In this document: one piece after another, positions 16,739-26,511 of the stretch
Numbering within the stretch: position 1 is the stretch's first letter
Layout of the letters: each line of letters begins with the position of its first letter
Assembly: GCF_010119205.1 (NCBI RefSeq)
Contig: NZ_WRXM01000001.1
Coordinates: 124,001 to 188,000, forward strand
Length of the DNA: 64,000 nucleotides
From: Haloarcula limicola
GTDB taxonomy: Archaea > Halobacteriota > Halobacteria > Halobacteriales > Haloarculaceae
Direction: 5' to 3'
The notes under the pieces: generated by a model
Database searches by the model: none
Told to the model about the DNA's origin: nothing
What the model saw: only the letters and a program-made list of their open reading frames with translations
Position numbers and translations under genes: made by a program

Positions 16739-17590
16739 ATGGAACTGCGATACGAGACCGACGACGGCGAGACGTTCCACGAGGCGTACCTCGGCGACGC
16801 CCTCGACATGGACGAAGTGGTCGCCGACGGAGCGGTCGACCTCGTCGTCACCTCCCCGCCGTACAACATCGGCAAGGAGTACGAGGAGGTGATGGCGCTC
16901 GAGGACTACCTCGATTTCACGCGTCGGTGGATGGGACTCGCCGAGCGGACACTGGCCGCCGACGGCTCCTTCTGGCTCAACATCGGCTTTCGGAAGGAGT
17001 CTGACGGCCGACAGTACGTTCCGTGGGAGTACGACATTTACCCCATCGTCCGCGACGAACTGGACATCTCGCTGGTCCAGCAAGTCGTCTGGCACTACAA
17101 GGCGGGCGTGAACTGCCGAAACCGCTTCTCGCCGAAGAAGGAGACGTGGCTCTACTGCGTCGCCGACTTGGACGACTACACCTTCAACCTGGACGAGGTT
17201 CGCGTCCCGGCGAAGTACCCGAACCAGAAGAAAGACGGCGAGCTGAAGGTCAATCCGAACGGGAAGAACCCGGGCGACGTCTGGGACATCCCGAAGGTGA
17301 CTTCGGGCACGGACAGGGCGTCGCCGGAGCGCACCGACCACCCCGCGCAGTTTCCCGAAGCGGTCATCGAGCGCATCGTCGAGGCCAGTTCCGACCCGGG
17401 CGACGTGATCCTCGACCCGTTCCTCGGCAGCGGGACGACGATGAAAGTGGCCCGCGACCTCGGGCGGAGCTGCATCGGCTTCGAACGCGACGAGGAGTAC
17501 GTGGACGACATCGTCCGCGACCGCGTCTTCACCGACTACGAACCGCCCGTAGACGACGACGCGCAGATGAGCCTAGACGAGCTGACGTGA
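16739..17590 (+). CDS. Orphan DNA methyltransferase, beta class (probable N4-cytosine)
   Basis: A 283-residue site-specific DNA methyltransferase. The catalytic motif TSPPY (residues 38-42) precedes the S-adenosylmethionine motif FLGSGTT (about 232-238), the order of the beta class, and SPPY is usual for N4-cytosine enzymes. The target-recognition region lies between (about 110-210) and includes HYKAGVNCRNRFSPKKETW. No restriction endonuclease gene is adjacent. Haloarchaea widely carry an orphan CTAG-methylating enzyme of this type (Zim in Haloferax), and this may be its counterpart; that identification is inference. The ATG at 16739 is preferred because upstream in-frame sequence belongs to the neighbouring membrane gene. 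Confidence 0.9.
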   Translation: MELRYETDDGETFHEAYLGDALDMDEVVADGAVDLVVTSPPYNIGKEYEEVMALEDYLDFTRRWMGLAERTLAADGSFWLNIGFRKESDGRQYVPWEYDIYPIVRDELDISLVQQVVWHYKAGVNCRNRFSPKKETWLYCVADLDDYTFNLDEVRVPAKYPNQKKDGELKVNPNGKNPGDVWDIPKVTSGTDRASPERTDHPAQFPEAVIERIVEASSDPGDVILDPFLGSGTTMKVARDLGRSCIGFERDEEYVDDIVRDRVFTDYEPPVDDDAQMSLDELT

Positions 17591-17716
17591 CACGCCGTCT
17601 GCGTGTCGGCCGCTCGCCGCCGATAGCCCCAACGGTTACAAAAACCGCAAGCCAACATCCGGGTACAGCACCGGGTCGCGACCGCTCGGTCGCGGCAACG
17701 GTGTTAGTACACACCA

Positions 17717-17917
17717 ATGGTATTCAAGAAAATCACGCTCATCGGGACGAGTTCGGAGAGCTTCGACGACGCCGCAGACGACGCCATCGAACGCGCGGAA
17801 CGGACGCTGGACAACCTGAAGTGGGTCGAAGTGGACGAACTCGGCGTCGAGATCGCCAACGCCGACGGACGGGAGTACCAGGCGGAAGTGACCGTCGCCT
17901 TCGAACTCGAGGAGTAG
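17717..17917 (+). CDS. Dodecin, flavin-binding storage protein
   Basis: A 66-residue protein, the normal dodecin length. The residues that sandwich flavin in the Halobacterium protein are conserved at the same positions: Trp36, Glu45 and Gln55. Twelve subunits form a hollow shell that stores riboflavin and related lumichrome in pairs, which buffers free flavin and limits photo-oxidation. The stop at 17915-17917 is followed immediately by the convergent stop of the A-type Fe-S carrier gene, with no spacer. Confidence 0.97.
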   Translation: MVFKKITLIGTSSESFDDAADDAIERAERTLDNLKWVEVDELGVEIANADGREYQAEVTVAFELEE

Positions 17918-18292
17918 CTACGTTCGGAACGACTCGCCGCAACCGCACTCGCTGACCACGTTGGGGTTCTCGACGTGGAACCCCGCGCCCTGTAGCCCGC
18001 CTTCGTACGCGAGGACCGACCCCTCGATGTAGTCGATGCTCGCGCCGTCGACGAACACGCGCAGGTCATTGCGCTCGAAGACGGTGTCGCCGTCTTCCGG
18101 TTCGTGCTCGAAGCGCATCCCGTAGGAGAGCCCCGCGCAACCGCCCTGCTGGACGAACAGGCGTAGGCCGGCCACGTCCGTGTCCATCCCCTCTCCCTCC
18201 AGCAGGTCCAGTGCCTCCGCGGCGGCCTCCTCCGTGACGCCCACGTCGGAGCCGCCGAGTTCAGGTTCACCGTCCTCTGCGGTACTGCTCAT
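17918..18292 (-). CDS. A-type iron-sulfur carrier (HesB/IscA/ErpA family)
   Basis: A 124-residue protein with the three conserved cysteines of A-type carriers: Cys52 in GGCAGLSYG and Cys116 and Cys118 in CGCGESF. These bind an Fe-S cluster for delivery to apo-proteins. The N-terminal 20 residues are an acidic haloarchaeal extension. The gene is convergent with dodecin with no bases between the two stop codons, so the two 3' ends must share or overlap termination signals. Confidence 0.93.
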   Translation of the reverse strand: MSSTAEDGEPELGGSDVGVTEEAAAEALDLLEGEGMDTDVAGLRLFVQQGGCAGLSYGMRFEHEPEDGDTVFERNDLRVFVDGASIDYIEGSVLAYEGGLQGAGFHVENPNVVSECGCGESFRT

Positions 18293-18371
18293 ACGGATAC
18301 GTGTGCTCCCGAGCGTGTTAACCCTGACGCCGGTGGGCGTTCCGGCCCGACTCTCGCAGTCGACAGCCGTC

Positions 18372-18764
18372 TCACTCCGTCTCGCCGTCGAGTCCCTCGC
18401 TGAACTCCGCTTCGGCGAGATCCTGCAGGACGCTCTTGGCCTTTGCTCGGGTCCCCTCGCTCATGCCGTCGATAGCTTTGACGCTGCGGCCGCCGCTGTA
18501 GGCTCGCCGTATCCCCTCCAGGTTGAGCTCGCCGTCCGTATCGACCACGGGGAGTTCGAGGTCGCTGAACTTCTCGGGCGGGAAGCCGCCCTTCGCCACC
18601 ACGAAGTGGTCCGCGATCTCGGTGAGCTCGTCCGTCTCGAAGTCGCTCAACGCCGGGGCGTCCCACGGCTCGGTCGTCACGGAGTCGTAGGAGACGGTCG
18701 CGGCTTCGTATGCTGTCACACTCGTTCTGTTCGCTCCCCGGAAAAAAGCGGAACGCTTGCTCAC
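18372..18764 (-). CDS. Uncharacterised protein, tandem paralogue A
   Basis: A 130-residue protein clearly paralogous to the next gene (18800-19138). They share FETDEL/FETDDL, GFPPEKFSDLELPVV / GFPPEEFSDLQIPVV, the run DGELNL/DGSLNL and AYSGGRSVKAIDG / AYSGGHSVEAVDG. The pattern W-x-A-P-x-x-S-D-F ... DHF ... PPE-x-F-x-D-L ... LP-V resembles a segment I know from proteins of phage head-protease/portal modules (PPE.FGDLKLPHH type). No phage gene is nearby. The function is unknown. The start may be a few codons later than 18764. Confidence 0.72.
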   Translation of the reverse strand: MSKRSAFFRGANRTSVTAYEAATVSYDSVTTEPWDAPALSDFETDELTEIADHFVVAKGGFPPEKFSDLELPVVDTDGELNLEGIRRAYSGGRSVKAIDGMSEGTRAKAKSVLQDLAEAEFSEGLDGETE

Positions 18765-18799
18765 GCTCCCGAGTAACGGTTCGCGGTTCGAGGGGCGGC

Positions 18800-19138
18800 T
18801 CAGTCGCCGATCTCGTGGTCGAACCCCTCGCTGGCGAGTCGCTGGATAATGCCCTTGACCTGTCCGACGGTCTCGCCGTCGATTCCGTCGACGGCTTCGA
18901 CGCTGTGGCCGCCGCTGTAGGCCGTCTGGAGCGCGTTCAGGTTCAGGCTCCCGTCCGGGTCGACGACCGGGATCTGCAGGTCGCTGAACTCCTCCGGCGG
19001 GAAGCCCGACGACGACAGCAGGTAGTGGTCGTCGACGGTCGAGAGGTCGTCCGTCTCGAAGTCGCTCTCGGACGGGGCGCTCCAGTCCGCTTCCGTCGTT
19101 CCCGAGTACGAGACCGAGTGCGCTTCGTAACTCGACAT
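18800..19138 (-). CDS. Uncharacterised protein, tandem paralogue B
   Basis: A 112-residue partner of the gene at 18372, in the same orientation and 35 nt away. It is about half identical over the central 80 residues and lacks the basic 15-residue N-terminal extension of copy A. The C-terminal helix (SVEAVDGIDGETVGQVKGIIQRLASEGF) is amphipathic and aligns with KAIDGMSEGTRAKAKSVLQDLAEAEF of copy A. The pair evidently arose by local duplication. There is no membrane segment, zinc site or catalytic motif that I recognise. Confidence 0.72.
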   Translation of the reverse strand: MSSYEAHSVSYSGTTEADWSAPSESDFETDDLSTVDDHYLLSSSGFPPEEFSDLQIPVVDPDGSLNLNALQTAYSGGHSVEAVDGIDGETVGQVKGIIQRLASEGFDHEIGD

Positions 19139-19197
19139 GGGCGACGCTACGGGCCGACGGAGCCGAAAAAGTGCACCTTGCGCATTCCGGAGTGCCG

Positions 19198-20466
19198 CTA
19201 CTCGAACCGCTTGCGGACGCTCTCGGCGTGGCCCTCCAGCCCCTCGGCCTCCGCGAGTGTCGTGATCGTCTCGCTGATGTCCGAGAGCGAGTCTTCGCTG
19301 AGGCGCTGGACGGTCGTCGACCGGACGAAGGTGTCCACGGAGAGGCCGCCGGTGACCCGCGCAGCGCCGCCGGTCGGCAGGACGTGGTTCGTCCCGGCGG
19401 CGTAGTCGCCGGCCGCCACGGGGCTGTACGGGCCGAGGAACGCGGAGCCGGCGGAGGGAATTCGCTCTAAGAGCTCCTCGTCGTCCTCGGCCTGAATCGA
19501 GAGGTGCTCGGCGGCGTACTCCTCGGCGAACAGCACCGCTTCGCTCATCGACCGGGCGCGGAAGACGCCCGAGGCGTCGCTTTCGAGCGCCGCTCGAATC
19601 ACCGCCTCGCGCTCTCGCTCGCCGGCCTGTTCCTCGACGCTCTCGGCGACGGCCTCGGCCACTCCCTCGTCGTCGGTGACAGCGACGACGGAAGCGTTCT
19701 CGTCGTGTTCGGCCTGCGCGACGAGGTCCGCCGCGACCAGTTCCGGGTCGGCGGTCGCGTCGGCGACGACCATGATCTCCGACGGTCCGGCGAGGAAGTC
19801 GATGGCCACGTCGCCGCGCACCTCGGCCTTCGCCGCCGTGACCCAGCGGTTGCCCGGCCCGACCACGATGTCGGTGGCGTTGACCGTCTCGGTGCCGTAG
19901 GCCAGCGCCGCGATGGCCTGCGCGCCGCCGACCTGATAGACGGCGTCCGCGCCGGCAACGTGGATCGCCGCCAGCGTGACCGGATTGACCGTCTCCGCGG
20001 GCGGCGTGGCGACGGCGACGTGTTCCACGCCCGCGACCTTCGCCGGGATCACACCCATCAGCGCGCTGGAGGGGTAGGCGGCGGTGCCGCCGGGCGCGTA
20101 GACGCCGGCGCTGTCGAGCGGCCGATAGCGGCGGCCCAGCTCCCGCCCCTCGAAGTCCTCGCGCCAGTCCTCGGGGACCTGCCGCTCGTGGAACGCCCGG
20201 ATGTTCTCGGCGGCGTCCTCGATGGCCGCTCGCACGTCGTCGTCTACTTCTTCGTAGGCGCGCTCGGCGGCGTCGGTGATGTCGACGTTGCCCACCTCGA
20301 CGCCGTCGAACTCGCTGGCGAAGCGCCGGAGCGCCACGTCGCCCTCCTCGCGGACCTGCGAGACGATGTCCTGAACGTCGTCCCTGACCGCCTCGACGCC
20401 CGCGTCCCGGTCGAACAGCGCCGACCGCTCGTCGGGCCCGAGGTCGGCGATAGTGTGTACGTCCAT
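19198..20466 (-). CDS. hisD: Histidinol dehydrogenase HisD
   Basis: A 422-residue enzyme for the last two steps of histidine synthesis (L-histidinol to histidine, two NAD reductions, Zn-dependent). Typical blocks are YVPGG-like GVYAPGGTAAYPSSALM, QVGGAQAIAALAYGT, VVGPGNRWVTAAKAEVRG, LVAQAEHDENA and the C-terminal GTNHVLPTGGAARVTGGLSV. The ATG at 20466 is preferred over an in-frame ATG 17 codons upstream because the protein then begins with the family start (MDVHTIADLGPDER). No other his genes are near, which is normal for dispersed haloarchaeal his genes. Confidence 0.96.
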   Translation of the reverse strand: MDVHTIADLGPDERSALFDRDAGVEAVRDDVQDIVSQVREEGDVALRRFASEFDGVEVGNVDITDAAERAYEEVDDDVRAAIEDAAENIRAFHERQVPEDWREDFEGRELGRRYRPLDSAGVYAPGGTAAYPSSALMGVIPAKVAGVEHVAVATPPAETVNPVTLAAIHVAGADAVYQVGGAQAIAALAYGTETVNATDIVVGPGNRWVTAAKAEVRGDVAIDFLAGPSEIMVVADATADPELVAADLVAQAEHDENASVVAVTDDEGVAEAVAESVEEQAGEREREAVIRAALESDASGVFRARSMSEAVLFAEEYAAEHLSIQAEDDEELLERIPSAGSAFLGPYSPVAAGDYAAGTNHVLPTGGAARVTGGLSVDTFVRSTTVQRLSEDSLSDISETITTLAEAEGLEGHAESVRKRFE

Positions 20467-20546
20467 GGACCGCCTTCGAGACGGGCGGAAAAACGGGTTT
20501 CCCTTCGCCGCTAGCATCCCTGATTATGTCTGGTTTTGCAACTGCC

Positions 20547-20825
20547 GTGACCGAGAGCCAGAAAGCCCCCGACGCGCTCCAGTCCCGCGACTCGCTGCGC
20601 GCTCACTGCGTTCGCGTGCTTGCTTCGTCGGGGTTCCCGGAGCGCGTCGGCCCCTTTCAGTCCACCCGTGTCGGCTGATTGGCCAGCTACGGGGTGGGAC
20701 TGAAAGGGGCCGGACGCTCGATTAGCCCGGACGACGTAAGCACCGCAAGGAGCGGAGCGACTGAGGCGCGCAACGAGTCCCGGCAATCGAGCGTTCGGGG
20801 GCTTTCTGGCTGTTCGAATCGGTCA
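20547..20825. repeat. Long imperfect inverted repeat between hisD and the spoVR operon
   Basis: The left arm (20547-20667) and right arm (20693-20825) are reverse complements of each other with small differences and a spacer of about 25 bp. Matching blocks include GTGACCGA..., CCAGAAAGCCCCCGA, GGGACTCGTTGCGCGC-like and GGCCCCTTTCAGTCCCACC at the inner end. No coding frame in it has haloarchaeal character. The 412 bases from 20467 to 20879 contain nothing else that I can identify. The structure could be a non-autonomous mobile element or a bidirectional terminator between two minus-strand transcription units. Confidence 0.85.
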
Positions 20826-20879
20826 CCCTTCCGAACCCGGCGTAACCAGAACTAGCCCTCTCAGAGAAAACAGATGCGT

Positions 20880-22925
20880 TCAGGCGGTCCACTCGTCGGG
20901 CTTGGTGTTGTAGTCGATGTCCGTCGCCGCGAGGTGTTCGACCTCGCTCCACGGCACGTCCTCGACGGTGATCTCCTTGCCGTCGTAGCGCAGACGTTTC
21001 CCGACCTCTTCGGGTTCGGGTTCGCGGTCCCGGCGCTTGGCGACCTCCACGTCGTGGTCGTCGAACTCCTTGACGATGGTCAGAAGGTTCACCGGGCGGC
21101 CCCAGAGCTCGAAGGTGCGTTCGAGGACGTCCGCGGCCTGCTTGGTGTCGAGCATCACGCCGTTGTACTGGTGGGCCAACAGCAGCTCGTTGCGGTTCTG
21201 GTAGTTGCCGTCCTGGACGACGACGGTGGGCTTGCCGAAGTTGGTGAACTGCAGCATCAACTTCTTCTTGACGTCCTCGTGGTCCGTCGACGTCACGCGG
21301 TAGTCGCCCGAGGCGTGGGTGTACTCGTAGGTGAAGTAGTCGTTGTCGTCGACGAACTCCTGGGTGAGGAACTCATCGAGGAAGGTCACGTCGTTGTGGC
21401 TCTCGCGGATCTCGCGCATGCGCTCCCAGCCGCGGGTGTAGTCCACGTCGGCGAGCGCCGCCTCGACGCTGTCGTACCGGGAGTCGTCGAACATGTACCG
21501 CGAGACGCGCTCTAACTCCTCCTGGCTGACACGCGAGACGAACCCGCGGTACTGGGGCTTGACCAGCGAGTAGTGCCGTTGGGCCAGCCCCTCGTAGGTC
21601 AGCACCTTCCAGGGGTACTTCTCGGCGTCGAGGTCGCCGTCGCGGGCGCGTTCGAGCGACTCGGCGTCCACGCGCGGGTCCTCGGGGTCGAGTTCGTCGA
21701 GGTGTTCGACCGCGTTCTGCAACCACTCGGGCGGTTCGAGGCGGTCCTGTACCTCGGTGAAGTCGATCACGTCGTGGAACGTCCGCCAGGTGACGCCGTC
21801 GACGCGGAGCAGCCTGTCGACGACCTCCCGGCGGTTCTCCGTGTTCTCGACGTACTCCCAGATCTCCAGCCCGAGCTTGTAGGGATTCAGCCCCGGCGAC
21901 CCCAGCACTCGCGCCATGTGGTCGGCGTAGAGGACGAACTCGTCGTCGCCGGCGAAGCGCTCGCCGGTCATCATCAGCGACTCCCAGTAGGCCGCCCAGC
22001 CCTCGTTCATCACCTTCGTCATCTTCTGGGGGGCGAAGTAGTACGCCTCCCGGCGCAGGAGTTCGAGGATCTCCGCCTGCCAGTCCTCCATCTCGACGGC
22101 CTTCCCGGCGTCCTCGTCGTAGGCCATCCCGTGCTTTCGCAGGAAGCCCAGCACGTCCTTGTCGGGCTGGGCGGGGAAGGTGACGCCGTCCTCGTCGTCG
22201 GCCTGCGCGTCTAACCACTCGTCGTCGAACACCTGCCGCTTGACCTCGTCCGAGAGGTCGAGTTCGTCCAGCTGGTCGACCACGTCGACGCCCTCGATGT
22301 CCTCGAAGTGCTCGGCGGCCGTCTCGACGGGGCTGTAGGGCTGGTGCTGGTCGATGTTGTCCTCCAGACAGAGGACGTGGTCGATGAACCGCTCGACCTC
22401 GCCCCGCTCGATGTCGGGGTCCTGCATGTACTCCCGAATCGTGTCGCCGTGGCGAGCGAGCATTCCGGCGGCGTCCGGGCCTCTGTCGGGGCCGCCTTCC
22501 GTGGCCTCGCTGGCGGCCCGCGGCGGCGCGCCGTCGCTGAACATCTTGAACCAGCGGTTGTTGGCGAAGAAGTCGGCGTGGGCCTCGACGTGGGTGATGA
22601 CCGCCTTCTGGTCGGCCAGCGTGTTCGACTCCTGGAGGAAGGCGTGGGCCGGGTCGTCGTTGTTGACGATCTCGAAGGCCTTCCCGCCGAGGAACTGGCC
22701 CTGCTTCTGCTGGCGGTCGTACTGCATCCCCCAGCGCCAGTGGGGGTACCGCTTCTGGAACCCGCCGTAGGCGATGAGCTCGTTCATCTCGTCGTAGTCG
22801 ACGACCCAGTAGTTCACCGGGTAGGGCGTCAGCCCGAGCTTCCGGGCGAGATTGCCGGCCTCGTCGACCGGCTCCTCGAGGTCGTCGGCGATGCGTTGCT
22901 TGGCGAATCTGTCGTCTTTGCTCAT
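20880..22925 (-). CDS. SpoVR family protein
   Basis: A 681-residue protein of the SpoVR family, similar in core to E. coli YcgB. Family blocks include [76 protein letters not shown] and the helical region [20 protein letters not shown]. The biochemical role is unknown; in bacteria it is co-expressed with PrkA and YeaH. Here it is the last gene of a four-gene minus-strand operon, with its ATG (22925) overlapping the DUF444 stop by 4 nt. About 150 C-terminal residues (from about residue 530) form a separate charged domain. Confidence 0.93.
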   Translation of the reverse strand: MSKDDRFAKQRIADDLEEPVDEAGNLARKLGLTPYPVNYWVVDYDEMNELIAYGGFQKRYPHWRWGMQYDRQQKQGQFLGGKAFEIVNNDDPAHAFLQESNTLADQKAVITHVEAHADFFANNRWFKMFSDGAPPRAASEATEGGPDRGPDAAGMLARHGDTIREYMQDPDIERGEVERFIDHVLCLEDNIDQHQPYSPVETAAEHFEDIEGVDVVDQLDELDLSDEVKRQVFDDEWLDAQADDEDGVTFPAQPDKDVLGFLRKHGMAYDEDAGKAVEMEDWQAEILELLRREAYYFAPQKMTKVMNEGWAAYWESLMMTGERFAGDDEFVLYADHMARVLGSPGLNPYKLGLEIWEYVENTENRREVVDRLLRVDGVTWRTFHDVIDFTEVQDRLEPPEWLQNAVEHLDELDPEDPRVDAESLERARDGDLDAEKYPWKVLTYEGLAQRHYSLVKPQYRGFVSRVSQEELERVSRYMFDDSRYDSVEAALADVDYTRGWERMREIRESHNDVTFLDEFLTQEFVDDNDYFTYEYTHASGDYRVTSTDHEDVKKKLMLQFTNFGKPTVVVQDGNYQNRNELLLAHQYNGVMLDTKQAADVLERTFELWGRPVNLLTIVKEFDDHDVEVAKRRDREPEPEEVGKRLRYDGKEITVEDVPWSEVEHLAATDIDYNTKPDEWTA

Positions 22926-24238
22926 CCCTCTTCCTCCGTGCTGAGTATCTCGTAGATGGCGTCGATGACGTCCTCCGGCGAGGAGACGTACGCCACCGCC
23001 ACGTTGTCGCTGTCGCGGAAGCTCCGCTCGACCTCCTCGGCGTGGGTCGCGTTGATGGCGTTGCCGCTCGGCTGGGTCTCCACGTAGGCGTGGAGGTTCG
23101 CCGGAATCTGCTCCATCATCGGGATGACCTTCTCCTCGGTGTCGTTCGAGGAGTTCTCCGAGTCGCCGGCGGCGAAGACGTAGCGGTTCCACTCGCTCCA
23201 GGGGTACTCCTCTTCGAGGATCGCCGCCGCGAGGTCGTACGCGCTGGAGATGCGGGTCCCGCCACCGGAGCGGATGCCGAAGAACTCGTCGCGGTCGACC
23301 TCCCAGGCGTCGGCGTCGTGGGCGATGTAGACGAACTCGGCGTTGTCGTACTTCCCCTGGAGATACCAGTCCAGCGGCGTGAACGTCCGCTCGACGAGCT
23401 CACGCTTCTTCTGGCGCATCGACCCGGAGACGTCCCGGATGTTGACGACGACGACGTTCTTCTCGCGCTCCTCGACGATCTCGGGGTAGCGGTAGCGCTC
23501 GTCCTCCCGGCGGAACGGGATCTCGTCGACGCCCTCCCGGCGGATGCGCTGTGGGGTGTCCGTCTGCTCGACGTTTTCCTCCATCTCCTCGATGGACGCC
23601 CACTTCGTCTTCTCCTCGTCTGGGATGCCCTCGTAGGCGTCTTCGATCCACGCCTTCGAGACGACGATATTCTTCTCGCGCGCCCACTCGAAGACGGTCG
23701 CCGGTCCCCAGCCGTCGACCTTCAACGCCTCGCGGACGTAGTCCTCGTCGAAGTCCATCGCCAACTTGCGCTTCAAGCCCTGCTTGAACAGGCGCTCGAA
23801 GTCCAGCGTCGAGGACGGCCCCGTCCGCGTGATGTCGGTGAAGTCGCCCTCAGTCTCCTCGATGACCTTCTTCCCCTTCGGGTCCAGGTCCAGGCCGAGG
23901 CGCTCGTCCAACTCCTCGGCGAACTCCTCGGGGTCCATCTCGTAGTACTCGTGCTCGCCGCCCTCCTCGCCGGGTTCGCCGTCCTCGTCGCCGTCCTCAC
24001 CGGGCTGGGGCTGCGGCTGGCCGACCGGGTCGCCCGGTTCGGCCCCTTCGCCCTGCCCGACGCCGCCCTTGTCCCGCTGGTCGTAGGCGAACTCGGGCAG
24101 ATCGACGATCTTGATCGGGATGCGCACTTCGTCGCCGCGCGAACCACCGAGGTCGCCGTACTGGATGAACTCGGCGAGGTCCTGCCGGCGCTCCTCGCCG
24201 ATCTCGCGGTACCGTTCGAGGTCGTCTTTCAGTCCCAT
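22922..24238 (-). CDS. DUF444 / YeaH-type protein with von Willebrand A domain
   Basis: A 438-residue protein of the YeaH/YhbH (DUF444) family. The N-terminal part is acidic and Gly/Pro-rich (about residues 55-100, unstructured). The C-terminal vWA domain has the MIDAS metal motif DVSGS (residues 269-273). Family members accompany PrkA kinases and SpoVR in stress or starvation operons; the molecular role is unknown. The start at 24238 overlaps the upstream kinase gene by 10 nt, and the stop overlaps spoVR by 4 nt, so translation is coupled along the operon. Confidence 0.92.
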   Translation of the reverse strand: MGLKDDLERYREIGEERRQDLAEFIQYGDLGGSRGDEVRIPIKIVDLPEFAYDQRDKGGVGQGEGAEPGDPVGQPQPQPGEDGDEDGEPGEEGGEHEYYEMDPEEFAEELDERLGLDLDPKGKKVIEETEGDFTDITRTGPSSTLDFERLFKQGLKRKLAMDFDEDYVREALKVDGWGPATVFEWAREKNIVVSKAWIEDAYEGIPDEEKTKWASIEEMEENVEQTDTPQRIRREGVDEIPFRREDERYRYPEIVEEREKNVVVVNIRDVSGSMRQKKRELVERTFTPLDWYLQGKYDNAEFVYIAHDADAWEVDRDEFFGIRSGGGTRISSAYDLAAAILEEEYPWSEWNRYVFAAGDSENSSNDTEEKVIPMMEQIPANLHAYVETQPSGNAINATHAEEVERSFRDSDNVAVAYVSSPEDVIDAIYEILSTEEEG

Positions 24239-26511
24239 CTGTAACTCACCTGACTCATGACGTGTCGGCTGGTCAGCTCGGCGGTGGCCTCGCTGTACCC
24301 GCGCATGTCGACCATGTTCTCGACGGTCTTCTCCTTGAGGCGGGCCGTCTCGGTCCCCGACGGAGGGTTGTCCCACTGCCGGGGGTCGAAGTCCTCGTAG
24401 GTCCGCTTGACGTCGTCCCAGTCGTGGCTCCCCAGCACCGTCTTGATGACCGGGATCTCCTTCGGGGAGACGTCGCCGACGCGGAACTCCTCGTCGCGGC
24501 GCTGCCACGCGTGGCGGTTCAGCGCCGTGATTATCTTGTCCGTGCGGAACGCCTCGACGGCCTCGTCGGGGTCGTTGTCGTCGTAGTTGTCCTCGTCGAA
24601 CCGGCCGAGGTGCTCGATCTCGAACACCTTCATCTTCAGCGGGTCCGGGTCGACGTACTCGCCGCGGGCGTTCTCTATCTGCTCGTCGCTCGCCCACGCG
24701 TAGACGTGCTCGATGTACTCCTCGACGGTGGACTCGTCGACGCGCTTATCGCGCATCATCGCGTCCAGCACGTCCCGCTCCTGCTCGCCGAAGACGTGGT
24801 TCTTCACGGGCACGACGCGCTCCTCGTACTCGCCGGCCTCCGCCGCAGAGAACACCGGCGCGTCGCCGAGCCCCTCCGCGATGGCGTTGAGGACGTCCCG
24901 CGGCATGATGACGTGTTCGACGGGTAAATCGGGGTGGTGGCGGTCCTGCGTCTCGTGAAGCAGGTCGGCGACGATATCTCGGACGTAGGTCACGGGGATG
25001 CCGTGGTCGCCGTCGGCGTCGGTCTTCTCGACGTCGTAGTCGTCGATGTCGACCCGCTCGTCGCCCTCCATCAGGTAGCCGCGGTCGAACAGCAGCGCCT
25101 TGTCGACGAGGTCCAGTCCGTTCGGGATCGGCGAGGCGTCCAGCCGGGAGACGACGGCGTACAGCGCCGCCGCCTCGATGGTGTGGGGGGCCAGTTCCTT
25201 CTCGGTGGCCGTCTCGGCCTCGTCGCGGACGGCGACGGTCACCGGCTCCTGAATCCACGTCTCCAGCTCCTCCCACGAGTCGGGGTCCCAGACGCTCGTC
25301 TCGTTGGTCAGCTCCCGGCGGAGCAACTGCGCTTCCAGCGAGAGGTTCGTCAGGTACGTGAACTCGTGTTTGTCCAGCCGCCGCTTCAGCGCCTTCAGCG
25401 GGTCCTGTCCCTCGCGCTCGGCGTGCTGGTTCAACTGGGCTTCGAGGTCGGGATTCGAGATGATGACCAATTGGGTATCGACGTCCATCCCGATGCCCTT
25501 ATCGAGCTTGACGCGGCTCTCGTCGGGGACGTTCAGTAGCTTCTGGAGCAGATCGGCGTGCTGGGCGGCGTCTTCGACCACCGTCAGCAGGCCGTTGCCC
25601 TGCGAGAGGACGCCGTCGTAGGAGAACGCCTGCGGGTTCTTCCGGCCTCGCGAGTCCAGTTCGCGTAACATTCCGTGCATCCACGACCCGACCAGCCGCT
25701 CTTTCGGCGTGCCCTCGTCCTCGGAGTGGAGGACGCCGATGCCGCGACCGATGTCCACGACGAAGTTCTTCACCCGGAGGTGTCCGGGGTCCGTGACCGC
25801 CGAGAACAGGTCTTCGGTCCCCTGTCGGCGGTACTGCTCCTCTAAGTAGTCGTAGGCCTCCCGCGAGAACGGGTCCAAGTCGCCGTCGACGTGGATCTCG
25901 ATGTGATCGTCCAGTTTCTCGTTGATCGCCGCCAACAGGTCCGCGCGGACGTCCTGCGGGAACACCGTCAGCGGGTGGACCTGCACCGGGCTCTCGTACC
26001 AGTCGTCCTCGTCCTCGACCGGCACGTCGCCGTAGGTCAGGGCGCTGTCGCTCCCGCCCGCGCCGGCGACGTTCCACTCGACGGTGTACCGCCGCCCCTC
26101 GGGCGTCTTCGAGTACTCCCGCAGGCCGTTGATGAGACACCGCTTCAGCTCTGACTTGCCGGTCGCCGTCGGCCCTTCGAGCCAGACGATCTTCTCGTCT
26201 TTCCCCCGCCCGGCCGCGATGGAGCGCAGGTCGTCGACGAAGGCGTTCAGCACCTCCGTGTTGCCGAGGATGGCGTGTTCCCCGTCGTTGTGCGGGTCGT
26301 CGAAGAAGCGGTAGCGCTCCTTCTCTTCGCCCTCCTCGATGACGGTGCGCGTCCCGGCCGCCTCGATGGCCGCGAGCAGGTACTTCGAGGCGTGGGCGGC
26401 TATCTCGGGCGTCTCGAGGACCGTGTCGACGTACTCCGCGAGGCTCATCGGGGCCTCGTAGGTCGCATCGAGCGACTCGTCCGCCCGGCCGATGTACTCC
26501 TCGCCGTTCAT
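24229..26511 (-). CDS. PrkA-family serine kinase / AAA ATPase (second copy)
   Basis: A 760-residue PrkA homologue. The AAA P-loop is GPTATGKS (residues 113-120). Other family blocks are the [26 protein letters not shown]-terminus, the [27 protein letters not shown] segment and a C-terminal PrkA domain. PrkA proteins are AAA+ enzymes reported to act as serine kinases or proteases on stress targets. It directly abuts its paralogue (stop at 26512, start at 26511) and has a longer middle region. It overlaps the DUF444 gene by 10 nt. Confidence 0.92.
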   Translation of the reverse strand: MNGEEYIGRADESLDATYEAPMSLAEYVDTVLETPEIAAHASKYLLAAIEAAGTRTVIEEGEEKERYRFFDDPHNDGEHAILGNTEVLNAFVDDLRSIAAGRGKDEKIVWLEGPTATGKSELKRCLINGLREYSKTPEGRRYTVEWNVAGAGGSDSALTYGDVPVEDEDDWYESPVQVHPLTVFPQDVRADLLAAINEKLDDHIEIHVDGDLDPFSREAYDYLEEQYRRQGTEDLFSAVTDPGHLRVKNFVVDIGRGIGVLHSEDEGTPKERLVGSWMHGMLRELDSRGRKNPQAFSYDGVLSQGNGLLTVVEDAAQHADLLQKLLNVPDESRVKLDKGIGMDVDTQLVIISNPDLEAQLNQHAEREGQDPLKALKRRLDKHEFTYLTNLSLEAQLLRRELTNETSVWDPDSWEELETWIQEPVTVAVRDEAETATEKELAPHTIEAAALYAVVSRLDASPIPNGLDLVDKALLFDRGYLMEGDERVDIDDYDVEKTDADGDHGIPVTYVRDIVADLLHETQDRHHPDLPVEHVIMPRDVLNAIAEGLGDAPVFSAAEAGEYEERVVPVKNHVFGEQERDVLDAMMRDKRVDESTVEEYIEHVYAWASDEQIENARGEYVDPDPLKMKVFEIEHLGRFDEDNYDDNDPDEAVEAFRTDKIITALNRHAWQRRDEEFRVGDVSPKEIPVIKTVLGSHDWDDVKRTYEDFDPRQWDNPPSGTETARLKEKTVENMVDMRGYSEATAELTSRHVMSQVSYRWD

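Noticed and set aside
20453-20725. Plus-strand 90-residue frame over the hisD upstream region and the inverted repeat
   Set aside because: It is rich in Cys/Arg/Pro, lacks the acidic haloarchaeal composition and lies in the palindromic repeat, so it is not a gene.
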